From Fulvitalea axinellae (GTDB taxonomy: Bacteria > Bacteroidota > Bacteroidia > Cytophagales > Cyclobacteriaceae): 64,000 nt of DNA. Positions 17,446-27,400 of the stretch are shown one piece after another. The stretch lies in NCBI RefSeq assembly GCF_036492835.1, contig NZ_AP025314.1, positions 3,886,010-3,950,009 on the forward strand. Direction: 5' to 3'. The notes under the pieces were generated by a model, which did not search any database, was not told the origin of the DNA, and saw nothing but the letters and a program-made list of their open reading frames with translations. Both the position numbers and the translations under genes were made by a program. Position 1 is the stretch's first letter; each line of letters opens with the position of its first letter.

Positions 17446-17985
17446 ATGCTCGATCCCGAAAAAATGCTTCCGCCTTCCTCTTATCCGGATATAGCCTCGA
17501 ACCTGAAGGAATGCCAGAGTTTTCTGGACAGGAAAAATTCCGAGCTAAAACACCTTACCCTAAGGTTGATAAATCAAGAGAACCACGCAAAAGCCAAAGA
17601 CACCCAAGCGGAAAAAATGATTAGTCGGTTAGAATCGATGAAAACCGAACATGATTCGTGTCTGCAACTGGCCGAAATGAGAAAAGAAACTGAGAACGTA
17701 AAGAAAAAACACGAAGCACAAGCCATGATAATAGATGCTGAAATGAAAATACTGAAGTTACGGATGTCCAAAACACCGAAAGTGGACGCGGTTATCCGCA
17801 ATGAGGAGATCTATTGTCAGCGTGAAACGCTTAACGCAAAACGATTAGCCGTGGAGCTGTATATCGAAAACTACGTTATGTCAGGCGTTTTGGGTAGTGG
17901 CATCCTTAGTTTTCTTGACAAAACATACGCAGTAGGCGAAAAAACTAATCCATCCGACACTCCGAATATGCGTATACTCCGCTAA
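17446..17985 (+). CDS. Coiled-coil protein coupled to an IS30-type HTH gene
   Basis: This 179-residue protein has no signal peptide. Residues about 18-105 are rich in Glu, Lys and Leu with heptad-like spacing (SELKHLTLRLINQENHA, KMISRLESMKTEHD, KKKHEAQAMIIDAEMKILK), which predicts a long coiled coil. The C-terminal part (about 115-160) is less charged and may be globular. I recognise no family. Its stop codon is two bases from the next start, so the two proteins are almost certainly made together and may interact, for instance the coiled coil as a dimerisation or sensing partner of the DNA-binding protein. Confidence 0.65.
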   Translation: MLDPEKMLPPSSYPDIASNLKECQSFLDRKNSELKHLTLRLINQENHAKAKDTQAEKMISRLESMKTEHDSCLQLAEMRKETENVKKKHEAQAMIIDAEMKILKLRMSKTPKVDAVIRNEEIYCQRETLNAKRLAVELYIENYVMSGVLGSGILSFLDKTYAVGEKTNPSDTPNMRILR

Positions 17986-17987
17986 GC

Positions 17988-18575
17988 ATGACCAACCTAT
18001 ACGCCCATAAAAAGCTGAGCCTGGAAGAGCGCCAAACCATAGCCCTGTTCTACCGGTCAGGCGCTTGGACCATACGCGCCACGGCCTTGACACTAAACCG
18101 GGCGCCTTCCACCATATCCAGAGAACTTAAGCGAAACAGCGCACCTGACGGAACCTATGACCCCTTCTTCGCACACCGCTTAGCTGAGGCCCGCACCCGC
18201 ATTTCGGCTTGCGTAAAACGCCGAATCTACTTTCTAAATCATAAAATGCGCCGTCTGGATTATGTCCATACGACACCGCACACCCTCATCGCTTGGTATT
18301 CGGACACCCTTCTATACTATAGAATCAATCGACGGACTGCATACGGACCAATACGATTCAGACCGCTTTTTGATTTAGACCAAAAGCCTTTTCATTACCG
18401 GGAATTGCTGGAACTTGAAAAAATTCTCCGTCAGCACCAAGCCCTAAAACACCCTCCCGAAAATTACGAACAGCCTATAACCGAAGGCCATAATGATGAT
18501 AATATCGGCGCTCCGGTAATACAGCTAATCCCCACTCCGTCAACACCACCCGACTCGCCGGATTGGTGCGCTTAA
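17988..18575 (+). CDS. DNA-binding protein with IS30-type HTH, no transposase core
   Basis: Residues about 8-65 match the N-terminal helix-turn-helix of IS30-family transposases: KLSLEERQTIALFYRSGAW, then TIRATALTLNRAPSTISREL and KRNS-containing turn, followed by an R-x-x-A-E-A-R-T-R stretch. The 195-residue protein ends far short of an IS30 transposase (usually over 300 residues), and no DDE catalytic region or flanking inverted repeats are visible; the C-terminal 95 residues have no family I recognise and end in a Pro-rich tail. This suggests a domesticated transposase DNA-binding domain used as a regulator. A decayed transposase is the alternative, but the intact frame and the coupled partner gene speak against it. 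Confidence 0.7.
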   Translation: MTNLYAHKKLSLEERQTIALFYRSGAWTIRATALTLNRAPSTISRELKRNSAPDGTYDPFFAHRLAEARTRISACVKRRIYFLNHKMRRLDYVHTTPHTLIAWYSDTLLYYRINRRTAYGPIRFRPLFDLDQKPFHYRELLELEKILRQHQALKHPPENYEQPITEGHNDDNIGAPVIQLIPTPSTPPDSPDWCA

Positions 18576-18612
18576 CTATGCGCAAAAACCACGGCCGAAG
18601 CGACAAACATCA

Positions 18613-18651
18613 AAAATCCCCGACGGAAACGCTCCGACGGGGATTTTTTTT
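18613..18651 (+). terminator. Hairpin terminator after the HTH gene
   Basis: ATCCCC pairs with GGGGAT, with an inner CGGA/TCCG stem, followed by a long T-run ending near 18651. Confidence 0.9.
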
Positions 18652-18780
18652 CGAAAAAAACTTACGTGCCTCAAAAAATTTGGAGACTAACTGACCTTGG
18701 TTCCCTTCCTATGTCGGTTATTCCCTTGCTGGAAGAAGTCTTCGAAGCCGTGTTGCGATTGCTCACGTGTACTACACCCT

Positions 18781-19227
18781 TTAAAGAATACCATTTAAAG
18801 GAGTATCTATAAAGTATAATGTCGCTTTCACACCATATACCTCAACCTCTATTGTAGGATACCATAATGCATTGTCTGAAATATCAACATAAAAGTAGCT
18901 ATCAAATTCTGTTGGAGGAACATAGACACCATAAGCTCCTTGAACAGCAACTCTTGAAACTGAGCAATCTCCTGTATCAACCGCTATGGAAGTAACATTC
19001 TTTTGATCAAAATAATTTACCGTAACGACGCAATCAATTCCATTTAAAGTAAATGAATAATCCTTTGTCACTACATCGTCGATCGGAATTGAGACTTCGG
19101 ACGAGTCAAAATTAAAGTCCAAATTTAGTGTAGTGTCATAATTATCCCAATAATCATCACTTTGACCAACTACAATATTAGACAATCCAAAAATCATTAT
19201 CAAAAGCGAAAAAACAACCATTCTCAT
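18781..19227 (-). CDS. Secreted protein of unknown function
   Basis: The 148-residue product starts with a signal peptide (MRMVVFSLLIMIFGLSNIVV, cleaved near GQS). The mature protein is acidic and rich in Asp, Tyr and Thr, with beta-strand character (DYSFTLNGIDCVVTVNYF) and two cysteines that could form a disulfide (Cys in GIDCVV and in GDCSVS). I recognise no family. The local base composition is more AT-rich than in neighbouring genes, which may reflect acquisition or weak constraint. It sits alone between the IS30-HTH pair and the end of the SusCD array. Confidence 0.6.
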   Translation of the reverse strand: MRMVVFSLLIMIFGLSNIVVGQSDDYWDNYDTTLNLDFNFDSSEVSIPIDDVVTKDYSFTLNGIDCVVTVNYFDQKNVTSIAVDTGDCSVSRVAVQGAYGVYVPPTEFDSYFYVDISDNALWYPTIEVEVYGVKATLYFIDTPLNGIL

Positions 19228-19322
19228 AACATTGATATTTAGAAGCTTATAGAATGCTGACCAAACCTTTGGGCCACCTTTAACGCATTTTTATAATTCT
19301 TCTTCACATACCAACCGCCACT

Positions 19323-19358
19323 AAAAAATGGCGCCAGCCGGGTAGCCAGCTGGCGCAG
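19323..19358 (-). terminator. Terminator of the SusCD/FAS1 array
   Basis: GCGCCAGC at 19331-19338 pairs with GCTGGCGC at 19349-19356; the leftward transcript then runs into a U-rich stretch. It follows the last gene of the array. Confidence 0.88.
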
Positions 19359-19370
19359 CTATACTAAAAC

Positions 19371-21290
19371 CTATTTATAGCTCTTAAATTCAAATAATTG
19401 TAACTCAGCAATACAAGAAAAAGTATTATTAGGGTCCACTTTTCCCCGTCGCCAAAACTCTCTGATAACCATCTTAAAGTATCTTCCTGTTTTAAATTTT
19501 GTGAAATAGATATCCTTCGTGTCTTTAGTGTAAGCCTTTCTCCATACAAATACACCTACAGGTTCTCCCCAATTTTGTTCATCATCACTAACGTAAAACT
19601 CCGCTTCAGTCAGGTGATCTTTAAGGCTCGTACTATTTCTTGGGTAATATTTTATATAAGCCAACTTTTTAGCTTCTTTCATATCAATTACTACCTCATG
19701 AGGAAATGGTGGCGCACTTGATCCCCACACCGTATGCCAAAAATCATAACGACCATCATAAAGTCTTTTCGTCGGATAAGATGAGTGTTGAGGACCATAT
19801 GAAGTGAACTTATCGGGATCTACAAACTCATCGTTATAGGATCCAGGCATAGTAACTTGGTCTGCATTCACAGAATAACCTTTACTTTTAAATGCCTCAA
19901 AAACTGCAACCTTATCATCTAAAGTATTTCCCCAAATCCATGTAAGATCATGTGGAGTGACTTTATACCCCGCAGGTAGAATCTCTTTCTTCTTCTCATG
20001 AAACTTCATCACTGCATCATCGCCATACTTTGCTCGTAACCCGTCAATAACCTCCAAGTATTTCCCCTCAGCAACCTCCTGCGGAAAAGCTTTCAACTCC
20101 TCTTCCGACATCGTAACGGGATCATAGGCCTGATAATCCGGATGGGCTTTCGCTTTTTCGATAATCGGCTTTACGAAGCGATCAACAGCGTTCGCTACGC
20201 CCATATTCTCGGCAACCATAGCGGACACATAAGTCGATAAACCAAGGCTGTCTAATGCCTCACCCGATGAGGCTCCGCTCCATTGGTGAAGAGCTTTTCC
20301 TAATTCAAAAGTCATCTGGTCGTTGTCAGCCGGGAAACCTCCGGCGTATGCCCCTACCAAGTATCCGTTTTCAAATTCCGACAAAGGATCTCCCGACGGC
20401 ATAAGGCTTATATCCAAAGCGTCGGCGCCCTCGCCGTAGCCTGTCTGGGTCTGCAATTCGGTGAAGACCTCTCCTAAACGCTCTTTTGCGTCAGGGAGCA
20501 AATCCGCAATGTAAGAGGCTGACGAAAGGCTAAACTTTCCTTCCTCTAACTTACTGTCGAAAGCGACGGTGTTTTTAGGACTGAGGGATACGAACGCAGC
20601 ACCTTTGTCCAAAGCGCCTTCGGCCATCGTTTTGAAGAAGGCTACGTTTTCGGCCTTACGGTTAGAGAAAATATCGATACCCGAGGCTATCACCACACTA
20701 CGTTCCATCTGTTTTATAGCCACCACGGGCTTTCCTCCAGCCTCCGCCAGAATTTCCCAGTCACCTTCAAGTTTAAGGAAAAAGCCTCCGTTGGCCGGCG
20801 TAACGCTACCGCCCGCTTTCAGGCTCACGGCCCCTACCGGCCCTTGTTCGAATTCAAAATTGAATTTTTTGGTAAAAGCATTAAGGTTATCCAGCTGGTC
20901 TCCGTCATTCATGGCGTAAATGGCCACGCTTTTCTCTTTGGAATACCCGACAACCCTCGCCATATCGGCCTCGCTGTACGGACGGTTAAGCTCGGTATTC
21001 ATATAAACGTTCCACAAGTTTGTGGCGCTCGGATCGGTGCGTTCCATCGCCGGAAGCGATATAGTCTGGTATTGGTTCTCCGCTTCCAAAAAGTCGGCGA
21101 AACCGTTGCCCGGCCCAAAAAGCGATGTGTTCCAGTATTGCGACACGTCGTTGAGAACGTGCAAAGGGGCCATATCGAATTTATCTTCGCCCGGAGGGAT
21201 AAATTTTTCCTCGTCCTCATTGCAAGAGGCCAAGCCGGCTACCATGGCCAAAGCCATCAGCCAAGAAGATCTATGTGTAAAGATTTTCAT
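19371..21290 (-). CDS. Discoidin-like (F5/8 type C) surface lipoprotein
   Basis: With the start at 21290, the 639-residue product has a lipoprotein signal: MKIFTHRSSWLMALAMVAGL then ASC, the Cys being the lipid site. The frame is open 12 residues further up, but those precede the signal. The C-terminal region (about 505-637) resembles an F5/8 type C (discoidin-like) beta-sandwich, with GRYDFWHTVWG, PPFPHEVVIDM, AYIKYYPRN, EAEFYVSDDEQNW and GRYFKMVIREFW. Such domains often bind sugars. The long middle part (about 40-490) I cannot assign and I see no catalytic motif. It is the last gene of the nine-gene array, so it is probably an accessory surface ligand-binding protein. Confidence 0.75.
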   Translation of the reverse strand: MKIFTHRSSWLMALAMVAGLASCNEDEEKFIPPGEDKFDMAPLHVLNDVSQYWNTSLFGPGNGFADFLEAENQYQTISLPAMERTDPSATNLWNVYMNTELNRPYSEADMARVVGYSKEKSVAIYAMNDGDQLDNLNAFTKKFNFEFEQGPVGAVSLKAGGSVTPANGGFFLKLEGDWEILAEAGGKPVVAIKQMERSVVIASGIDIFSNRKAENVAFFKTMAEGALDKGAAFVSLSPKNTVAFDSKLEEGKFSLSSASYIADLLPDAKERLGEVFTELQTQTGYGEGADALDISLMPSGDPLSEFENGYLVGAYAGGFPADNDQMTFELGKALHQWSGASSGEALDSLGLSTYVSAMVAENMGVANAVDRFVKPIIEKAKAHPDYQAYDPVTMSEEELKAFPQEVAEGKYLEVIDGLRAKYGDDAVMKFHEKKKEILPAGYKVTPHDLTWIWGNTLDDKVAVFEAFKSKGYSVNADQVTMPGSYNDEFVDPDKFTSYGPQHSSYPTKRLYDGRYDFWHTVWGSSAPPFPHEVVIDMKEAKKLAYIKYYPRNSTSLKDHLTEAEFYVSDDEQNWGEPVGVFVWRKAYTKDTKDIYFTKFKTGRYFKMVIREFWRRGKVDPNNTFSCIAELQLFEFKSYK

Positions 21291-21347
21291 TTTGTTTTCG
21301 TTCAATGTTGAAAAAGGGCCCGCCAAGCGCGGGCCTTAACAAAAAAC

Positions 21348-22859
21348 TTAGGGAGCGCAACCGTTAGCGCCACGACCCCAGATCTCATCCTTTCCGTTGC
21401 CCGACTCATTGTTGGAGAAAGTATTTATCCCCAAGAAGATCGGACAGATATTGTATTGATTCAGAAACAGGGCACCACCTTCATTGGCGTAGTTACCGCT
21501 TACTTCCGAATCCTTAATCGTGATTTGCCTTTCGGTGTAAATGGCTCCTCCTTTGGATTTCGCATAGTTGTCGATAAACTTGCAGTTTTCGATGATTAAC
21601 CCTTCCGTACCACTCATAAGCCGCAACACTCCACCATGATATTTTTCGGCCCGGTTGCCTTCAAACACACAATTGAAAAAGTAAGCGTGGGAGTTTTTTC
21701 CCTGAAAAACACCGCCGGCTTTTTCCGCTTTGTTGAATTTGAAGTTGCAATTCAGGAAATGCGGGCTACCCGGATTGGAATAAAGCACACCGCCGTCAAC
21801 GCCTTTTCCGTTGGCGTATTGGAAGGTAAAGCCGTCGATTGTGGAGCGGTCGAGTTTACGCTCGTAACGGTTTGAGAATATCCGGAAACGGTTGCTTTGA
21901 TCCGCTTCGGCCATCTCTTTTGTCCTTCCTATAATGGTCGGATGCTTCATCCAATCGCGTTGGCTACGTTCTTCTTCCGTTCCGTTAAAGCCTCCATAAA
22001 GGTCCCAACCACGCTGTACGGGGATATCCTTTTCGGCGTAAAGCCCTTCGGCCACCCAAATTTCGATTCCCTTTGGGGTGGTTTCCATCGCTGTCTTTAC
22101 GCTCGTGAAGGCGTTTTCCCAGCTGGAACCGTCACCCGTACCTGTAGCGTCAATGTCTACGAAAGCCATTGGCTTGGTCTCAAAAAGAACCGTATCGCTT
22201 ACGGCTGTTCCCAGCTCGTTCATAGCCACCAAAACGTAGGCGTACTCCACGCCGGGCTTAAGTTTATCGAAGACTCCAGTTACGGCTCCCTCTTCCGGTT
22301 CCACATCGAGGGTGCGTTCCTTGCCTACGGTCCCTTCTTCCCAAAGAGTGAACAGTACGCGGGCTTGCTCGCTGTTTCCGTCAGACAGGAAATCGCCGCT
22401 TACCTCCACCCAGTTGAATGAAACGTAACTTTGTTCGCCTGTCTTCGCCTGCGGTTTTTCCACCCCGGCGGCCACCGGAGTCTTTTTGCTCAGGATATCC
22501 CCTTCTTCTTTGGATATTTTGTCTTCGGCGAAGGCCGCATAAGCGTACGTCGTGTATGACTTAAGGTCGGTTACGGTAGCCGTAAAAGTCTTTTCCGAAG
22601 CATTGTACTCGGCCTCCACTTCTTTACGCGTTCCCAAGTTTCCCTGAACCCAGTAAGCGAATCCCACTTTTTCGATTTCCGTCTCTCCCAAATTCACTAC
22701 TGTGCCTTTGAGTGTCATTCCGCCGTCCAAGTCACCGGCCACTTCGGTGACCACTTCCAAAAACTTGTCATCTTCCAGAATATCCTCTTCGCCACTGTCT
22801 TTGCACGATCCCGCAAAAACCAGCGTGGCCAAAACCATTAAATACAGATATTTTTTCAT
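21348..22859 (-). CDS. Lipoprotein with FN3-like domains and a beta-helix
   Basis: The start at 22859 gives a lipoprotein signal (MKKYLYLMVLATLVFAGSC); an upstream Met at 22886 would overlap the SusD gene and hide the signal. Residues about 35-235 look like two fibronectin-III/Ig-like beta-sandwiches. From about 240 the sequence FVDIDATGTGDGSSWENAF and GIEIWVAEGLYAE is the typical opening of a right-handed parallel beta-helix of the kind found in DUF1565/polymorphic outer-membrane proteins, with later turns such as IDGFTFQYANGKGVDGGVLY and GGAIYTERQITIKDSEVSGN. Beta-helices of this kind occur in polysaccharide lyases and adhesins, but no catalytic residues can be named here. It is 23 bases below SusD-2. 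Confidence 0.78.
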   Translation of the reverse strand: MKKYLYLMVLATLVFAGSCKDSGEEDILEDDKFLEVVTEVAGDLDGGMTLKGTVVNLGETEIEKVGFAYWVQGNLGTRKEVEAEYNASEKTFTATVTDLKSYTTYAYAAFAEDKISKEEGDILSKKTPVAAGVEKPQAKTGEQSYVSFNWVEVSGDFLSDGNSEQARVLFTLWEEGTVGKERTLDVEPEEGAVTGVFDKLKPGVEYAYVLVAMNELGTAVSDTVLFETKPMAFVDIDATGTGDGSSWENAFTSVKTAMETTPKGIEIWVAEGLYAEKDIPVQRGWDLYGGFNGTEEERSQRDWMKHPTIIGRTKEMAEADQSNRFRIFSNRYERKLDRSTIDGFTFQYANGKGVDGGVLYSNPGSPHFLNCNFKFNKAEKAGGVFQGKNSHAYFFNCVFEGNRAEKYHGGVLRLMSGTEGLIIENCKFIDNYAKSKGGAIYTERQITIKDSEVSGNYANEGGALFLNQYNICPIFLGINTFSNNESGNGKDEIWGRGANGCAP

Positions 22860-22882
22860 CGCTGTTTCTCTTTCGTCGGTTA

Positions 22883-24481
22883 TCAAAGATCCAGAGTTTT
22901 TCTAGGCATTTCGTAACGCCAATTGTCCTTGTCTTTCAAAAGGTTTTTCACTGACTTATATTTTTCAGGATCAGTTTCCTTGAACTTTCTCGCTACGGTT
23001 TCGGCAAACCACGTCAGCCTGTTGGAGCGTGTAGCGAAACGTACCAGATCGTTCCAACGGCGTCCTTCGTAAGCGAACTCCAAAGCCCGCTCTTCCAGAA
23101 TCGCCATTTCCACCAAGTCTTTTCGAGCGCTCATCTCCGGATAACGGTCCTGAATATTTTGCAGATTTACCCCCTTAAGGCCCACTCGCCCACGAACGCC
23201 CGCTGTTTTTGGCGAACCGTCAAGCTTTTCATTGATCACGTCCAATGCCTTGTCCGAATCCCCGGCCAAATTGATAGCCTCGGCATATAGCAAATGGAGA
23301 TCCGCCGCGCGATAAATGCAGTAAACGGCGTCGTTCTGGTTTCTGGTAGGTGACTTGCCCAGCATATATTTGTAAACCAAAGTATCAATACCGATACGAG
23401 CATATGACTTATTAAGGCCTCTGGTAAAGTCTCCCGTAAATAAAACCCCCGAACTCCCATCTCTAGGCTGGGACTCCCAAGCTTGCACAGCCAATTCGGT
23501 CGGCTTCAGAACATAACTGTGGACCGGATTATTGGAAAAAAGCGACATCAGGCCATTGCGCTGATGCTGTGAGCGGGAAAACGGAATGGCTGTCAGGTGT
23601 TCGACCTTTGATACGTGATCTCCGATCGAAACCACTTCCCAAAATTTCCTCCAATCACTGCCCGAAGCCTCAGAGCATTTAAGGGTCAAATCATCTTTGC
23701 CGGTACCGCCACTAATGATAGCGTCGTAAAACAGCTCCGAAGCGCGCATATAGTTCCCCGATTCCAAGTAAAGCTCACCCAACAGCGCCTTTCGGCTAAT
23801 GCGGGTCAGGCGCCAAGGCTGGCTTACTTCTTTCGGGTCTTTGTCTTTTTCCTTTTGGAAAACCCTCCAATCCGGCACGGGCTGTTCTATCGCCTCGTTC
23901 ATTTCCTGGATCAGCCAGTTGACCATATCCACCATTCCGTAAACGGGGGGATCATAATCTCCGAAAGTTCCGTTCAGGCTTTCTTTCACCACCGGCACTT
24001 TGCGGTAAGTGCGGGCCAACTGTAGGTAAACCCAAGCCCGGAGCGTCTTCACTTCGGCTTCCAGGCCGTTGTACTGCAATTCGGTCATCTGCGGATCGGC
24101 TTTCGCCTTGGCCATATTATCCAGAATATCATTGCAGTTCAGAATGATATCATAATACGGGCGGGCATCGATATACGGGTTGTCCGCCGACACGTTATGC
24201 AATTCGATTTCCTCCAAAAAGGCATCGTAATTGCGGGTGGTCGTCATCAAATCCGCACGCAGATCGCCGAGCACTACCAGCTCCTCCACCAAATCCTGCA
24301 GACCGGCGTAGGCGCCTATAACTCCGCGACGCACTTGGTCAAGGTTTTGGTAATGATCGTCCCTGTCCTGGATCAAATCCTGCGAAGGTTCCAGAAACGA
24401 GGAGCAGGAAAACAAGAGGGCCGAGACCGCCACCATAAGGGCGGCCTTGGCTATTTTCAGTTTATGAAACACTGTTCTCAT
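22883..24481 (-). CDS. SusD/RagB family lipoprotein (second pair)
   Basis: This 532-residue protein begins with a lipoprotein signal ending in ALLFSC (Cys26). SusD proteins sit on the outer surface as a lid over their SusC partner and capture the ligand. Family features seen are the TPR-like helices with YNGLEAEVKTLRAWVYLQLA (about 130-150), the late region YCIYRAADLHLLYAEAINLAG, and near the C-terminus ILEERALEFAYEGRRWNDLVRF, the hallmark of the family. It follows its SusC by 11 bases. The ligand cannot be predicted from sequence. Confidence 0.95.
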   Translation of the reverse strand: MRTVFHKLKIAKAALMVAVSALLFSCSSFLEPSQDLIQDRDDHYQNLDQVRRGVIGAYAGLQDLVEELVVLGDLRADLMTTTRNYDAFLEEIELHNVSADNPYIDARPYYDIILNCNDILDNMAKAKADPQMTELQYNGLEAEVKTLRAWVYLQLARTYRKVPVVKESLNGTFGDYDPPVYGMVDMVNWLIQEMNEAIEQPVPDWRVFQKEKDKDPKEVSQPWRLTRISRKALLGELYLESGNYMRASELFYDAIISGGTGKDDLTLKCSEASGSDWRKFWEVVSIGDHVSKVEHLTAIPFSRSQHQRNGLMSLFSNNPVHSYVLKPTELAVQAWESQPRDGSSGVLFTGDFTRGLNKSYARIGIDTLVYKYMLGKSPTRNQNDAVYCIYRAADLHLLYAEAINLAGDSDKALDVINEKLDGSPKTAGVRGRVGLKGVNLQNIQDRYPEMSARKDLVEMAILEERALEFAYEGRRWNDLVRFATRSNRLTWFAETVARKFKETDPEKYKSVKNLLKDKDNWRYEMPRKTLDL

Positions 24482-24492
24482 CGTAATAAAGC

Positions 24493-27400
24493 TTATATTC
24501 CCAACTTAACGCCCATCATCACCGAGCGGAGCTGTGGCAGGCGTCCGTAATCGACGCCGCGCTGCATCACGTCGTTGCTGTACGACACGTCGGGCGACTG
24601 TCCCAGATATTCCGTCAGGGTAAAAATATTCGAGGCCGAAACGTATGCCCTAAGGCTACGGATCAGTTTGTTCCGAATATCGAAATCGTACGAGACCGCC
24701 ACGTTGCGCAGACGCAAGAACGATCCGTCCTCGATCCAACGGTCCGAGAAGCGGGCGTTTCCGGCCGGATCGCCAAAGCTGGCTTTCGGAATATCCGTTA
24801 CTTGACCGTCCTCTTTCCAGCGACGCCCCACGGCCTCCGACTGGTTGGCGTAGCCTACCATCGATTCCAATGTCTTGCGCTTGTAGTTGAAGATTTCGTG
24901 GCCGTAAGCGTAGTCGAACACCAAGTTCAGGCTGAGCTTTTTGTAACGGGCGTTCGCCGTAAAGGCTCCGAAGAATTCAGGCAACGGACTTCCGATATCG
25001 GTTTTGTCCGATTCGTCGATTACGTTATCACCGTTCAGGTCCACGAAGGCCATATCGCCGGCTTTGAAAGGGCGGTCATGACGGTCGCGCAGGTTCAGGC
25101 GTTCGGCTTCTTGCGCCGTGGCGATTACGCCTGCGGTTTTGTATCCGTAGAACGTATTGATCGGGTCGCCTTCGCGAGAGATAATCTCACCACCCTCGAT
25201 TTGGGTTTGCAGAAAACGGACACCATCAGCACCGAGGCTCGCGTTGTCGCCAAGTTCCACCACCTTGTTTTCGTTGGTGGCCACGCTGGCGCCAAGATCA
25301 AGGGAGAAGTCCTTGCCTCGATAAACGTCCACGTTCACGGCCAGCTCAAAACCGGTATTCTCCAAAGAACCCGAGTTGCTGAGCAATAGGTTGGTACCGT
25401 AAAAAGTGTCGAGTTGCTGGGCTGTGATCAGGTCTTCCGTAGTCGTTTTGTAATAATCGGCGGTAATACGCACACGATTGTCGAACAACGTAAAGTCTAC
25501 ACCCAAATCCAGTTGCTTGCTGACTTCCCATTTCAAATCCGTATTGGGAATACCGCCGCGCACCAAGCCGGAAATATTGAAATACGGACGGGCTACGTAA
25601 TAGAAACCTGACGAATAGTACCCGATATCATCGTTGCCCGTAAAGCCGTAACTGGCCCTGATTTTGAAATCGTCCAGCCATTTGGCGGAAGCCAAAAACG
25701 GTTCGGCTGACACTCTCCAAGCCGCCGAAGCGAAGGGGAAATAGGCCATGCGGTTGCTTTTGGTAAAGCGGGAACTGATATCCATATTCACGCCGGCGTC
25801 CAGATAATATTTATCGAGGTAAGAGTATTTGGCCCGGCCGTAGAAGGAAGCCATATTCCAATTGCCGTTTTCGGGCTTAAGCTGACGGTAGTTACCGTCT
25901 CCCCTACCGATTACCGTAAACTTATCGGACGGCGAGTTGATATCCGTAGCCAGTTCCTCTTCCAGTCTGTTGGTCCGGATTCTTGTGCCCGCCTGTACGC
26001 CTACGTTATGCCTGTTGGCGATTGTTTTGGCATAGCGCAAGCGGGCCTCTCCCAAAATCGAGTAGAATTGTTTTTGGGAATTCTGCATTACGCTTTTGGC
26101 TTGGCCTTCCAACTGCGGAACACCGCCTGTACGTGGCACGAACGACCCTTCGTCAAGGTTGAAAAGATCAGCAGTCAAGTCTACGTCCAAGTCCAAATCT
26201 TCGTAAATCCGTTGCGTGGCTTTCAATCCAGCTCGCACGCGGAAGTTTTCGTGAAGACCTACGCCGTTGTCAACCAAGGACACCGGATTACTCATTCCGA
26301 AACCGCCCACTTCGTCATAAAAAGGAAGCTCGATTCCCTTTTCGCTTCGCTTGTAAACGCCCATCAAAGGCGACTTGAGCGTGGCGCTAAAAGTTGGGTT
26401 TGTCGTTCCGTTCAGTCCTTCGGGCCGGATGTTGGCCGTCACTTTCGAAAGCGACACCTGCGGACGAACCACCAAGCTTTTCAACATCTGAATCCGGGCG
26501 TTCATCCGAAAATCGAAGGACTCGTAATCGGTGTTTTCGACTACATCTTCGTTTTTATTATATCCTACTGAAAGGTTATAAGAAGCGATATTATCACCGC
26601 CCTCGATATTGGCGGAATAGGCGCTCATCATTCCGTTGCGATACACCAAGTCTTGCCAATCCGTGTCTTGGCCGTAACGGTAACGGTCTTCGCCTTCCGC
26701 TTTTTCCACCAAATAAGGAAATTCGTTTTCCACTTGGGAATAGGAAAGACCACTGCCCAAGGCTTGCTCCAAAGCGAAGGAACGGAACCCCTTAGCGTCC
26801 AAAACCGGTACGGTACGGGGAGCCTGAATCCAGCCCAAATTGGCGCTAAAATCTACCCGGGTCTTTTTTACGTTACTCTCTGAAGTGTAGACGTAAATCA
26901 CGCCGTTTGAAGCGAGCGAGCCGTAGATGCCGGCCATTCCATCTTTCACCACGGTCACTTGCTCCACGTCGCGGAGTCTGATATTCGCCAGCGGATTGTA
27001 AGTATAACCCTCCACGGCGGAAAGGCCTCCGGTATTGGTTTCGTAAATTACGCCGTCCAAAACGATCAGGGGCTTGGCTGTCGTTGACATTCCCGAAGTT
27101 CCCCGGATAGTCATCATACCGCCAGTCGCCGAAGCGCCGGAATGCGATTCGACCAACATGCCAGGCACCATACCTTGCAAAGCCTTGTCGAGGCTCAAGT
27201 ATCCGCGCTCGCGGATCTGGTCACCGGTAAGCGTAACCGACGAGCCGGACAGGTCACGTCTTAGCTGCGAGCCAGCCTCGGTTTTCACCGTCTGCTCTCC
27301 CTTTGCGGGACGATCCACGCCCACAAGGCTGATATTTACTTCAGAGCACCCGTGGAGAAAAACACGCCTTGTCCTATAATCCGCAAAAGCGAATTCCAAA

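Noticed and set aside
17988..18575. Insertion sequence of the IS30 family
   Set aside because: Only the N-terminal helix-turn-helix is present; there is no DDE region, and I see no terminal inverted repeats or target duplication.
22860..22886. Upstream start for the beta-helix lipoprotein
   Set aside because: It would overlap SusD-2 by four bases and add residues ahead of a well-formed lipoprotein signal.
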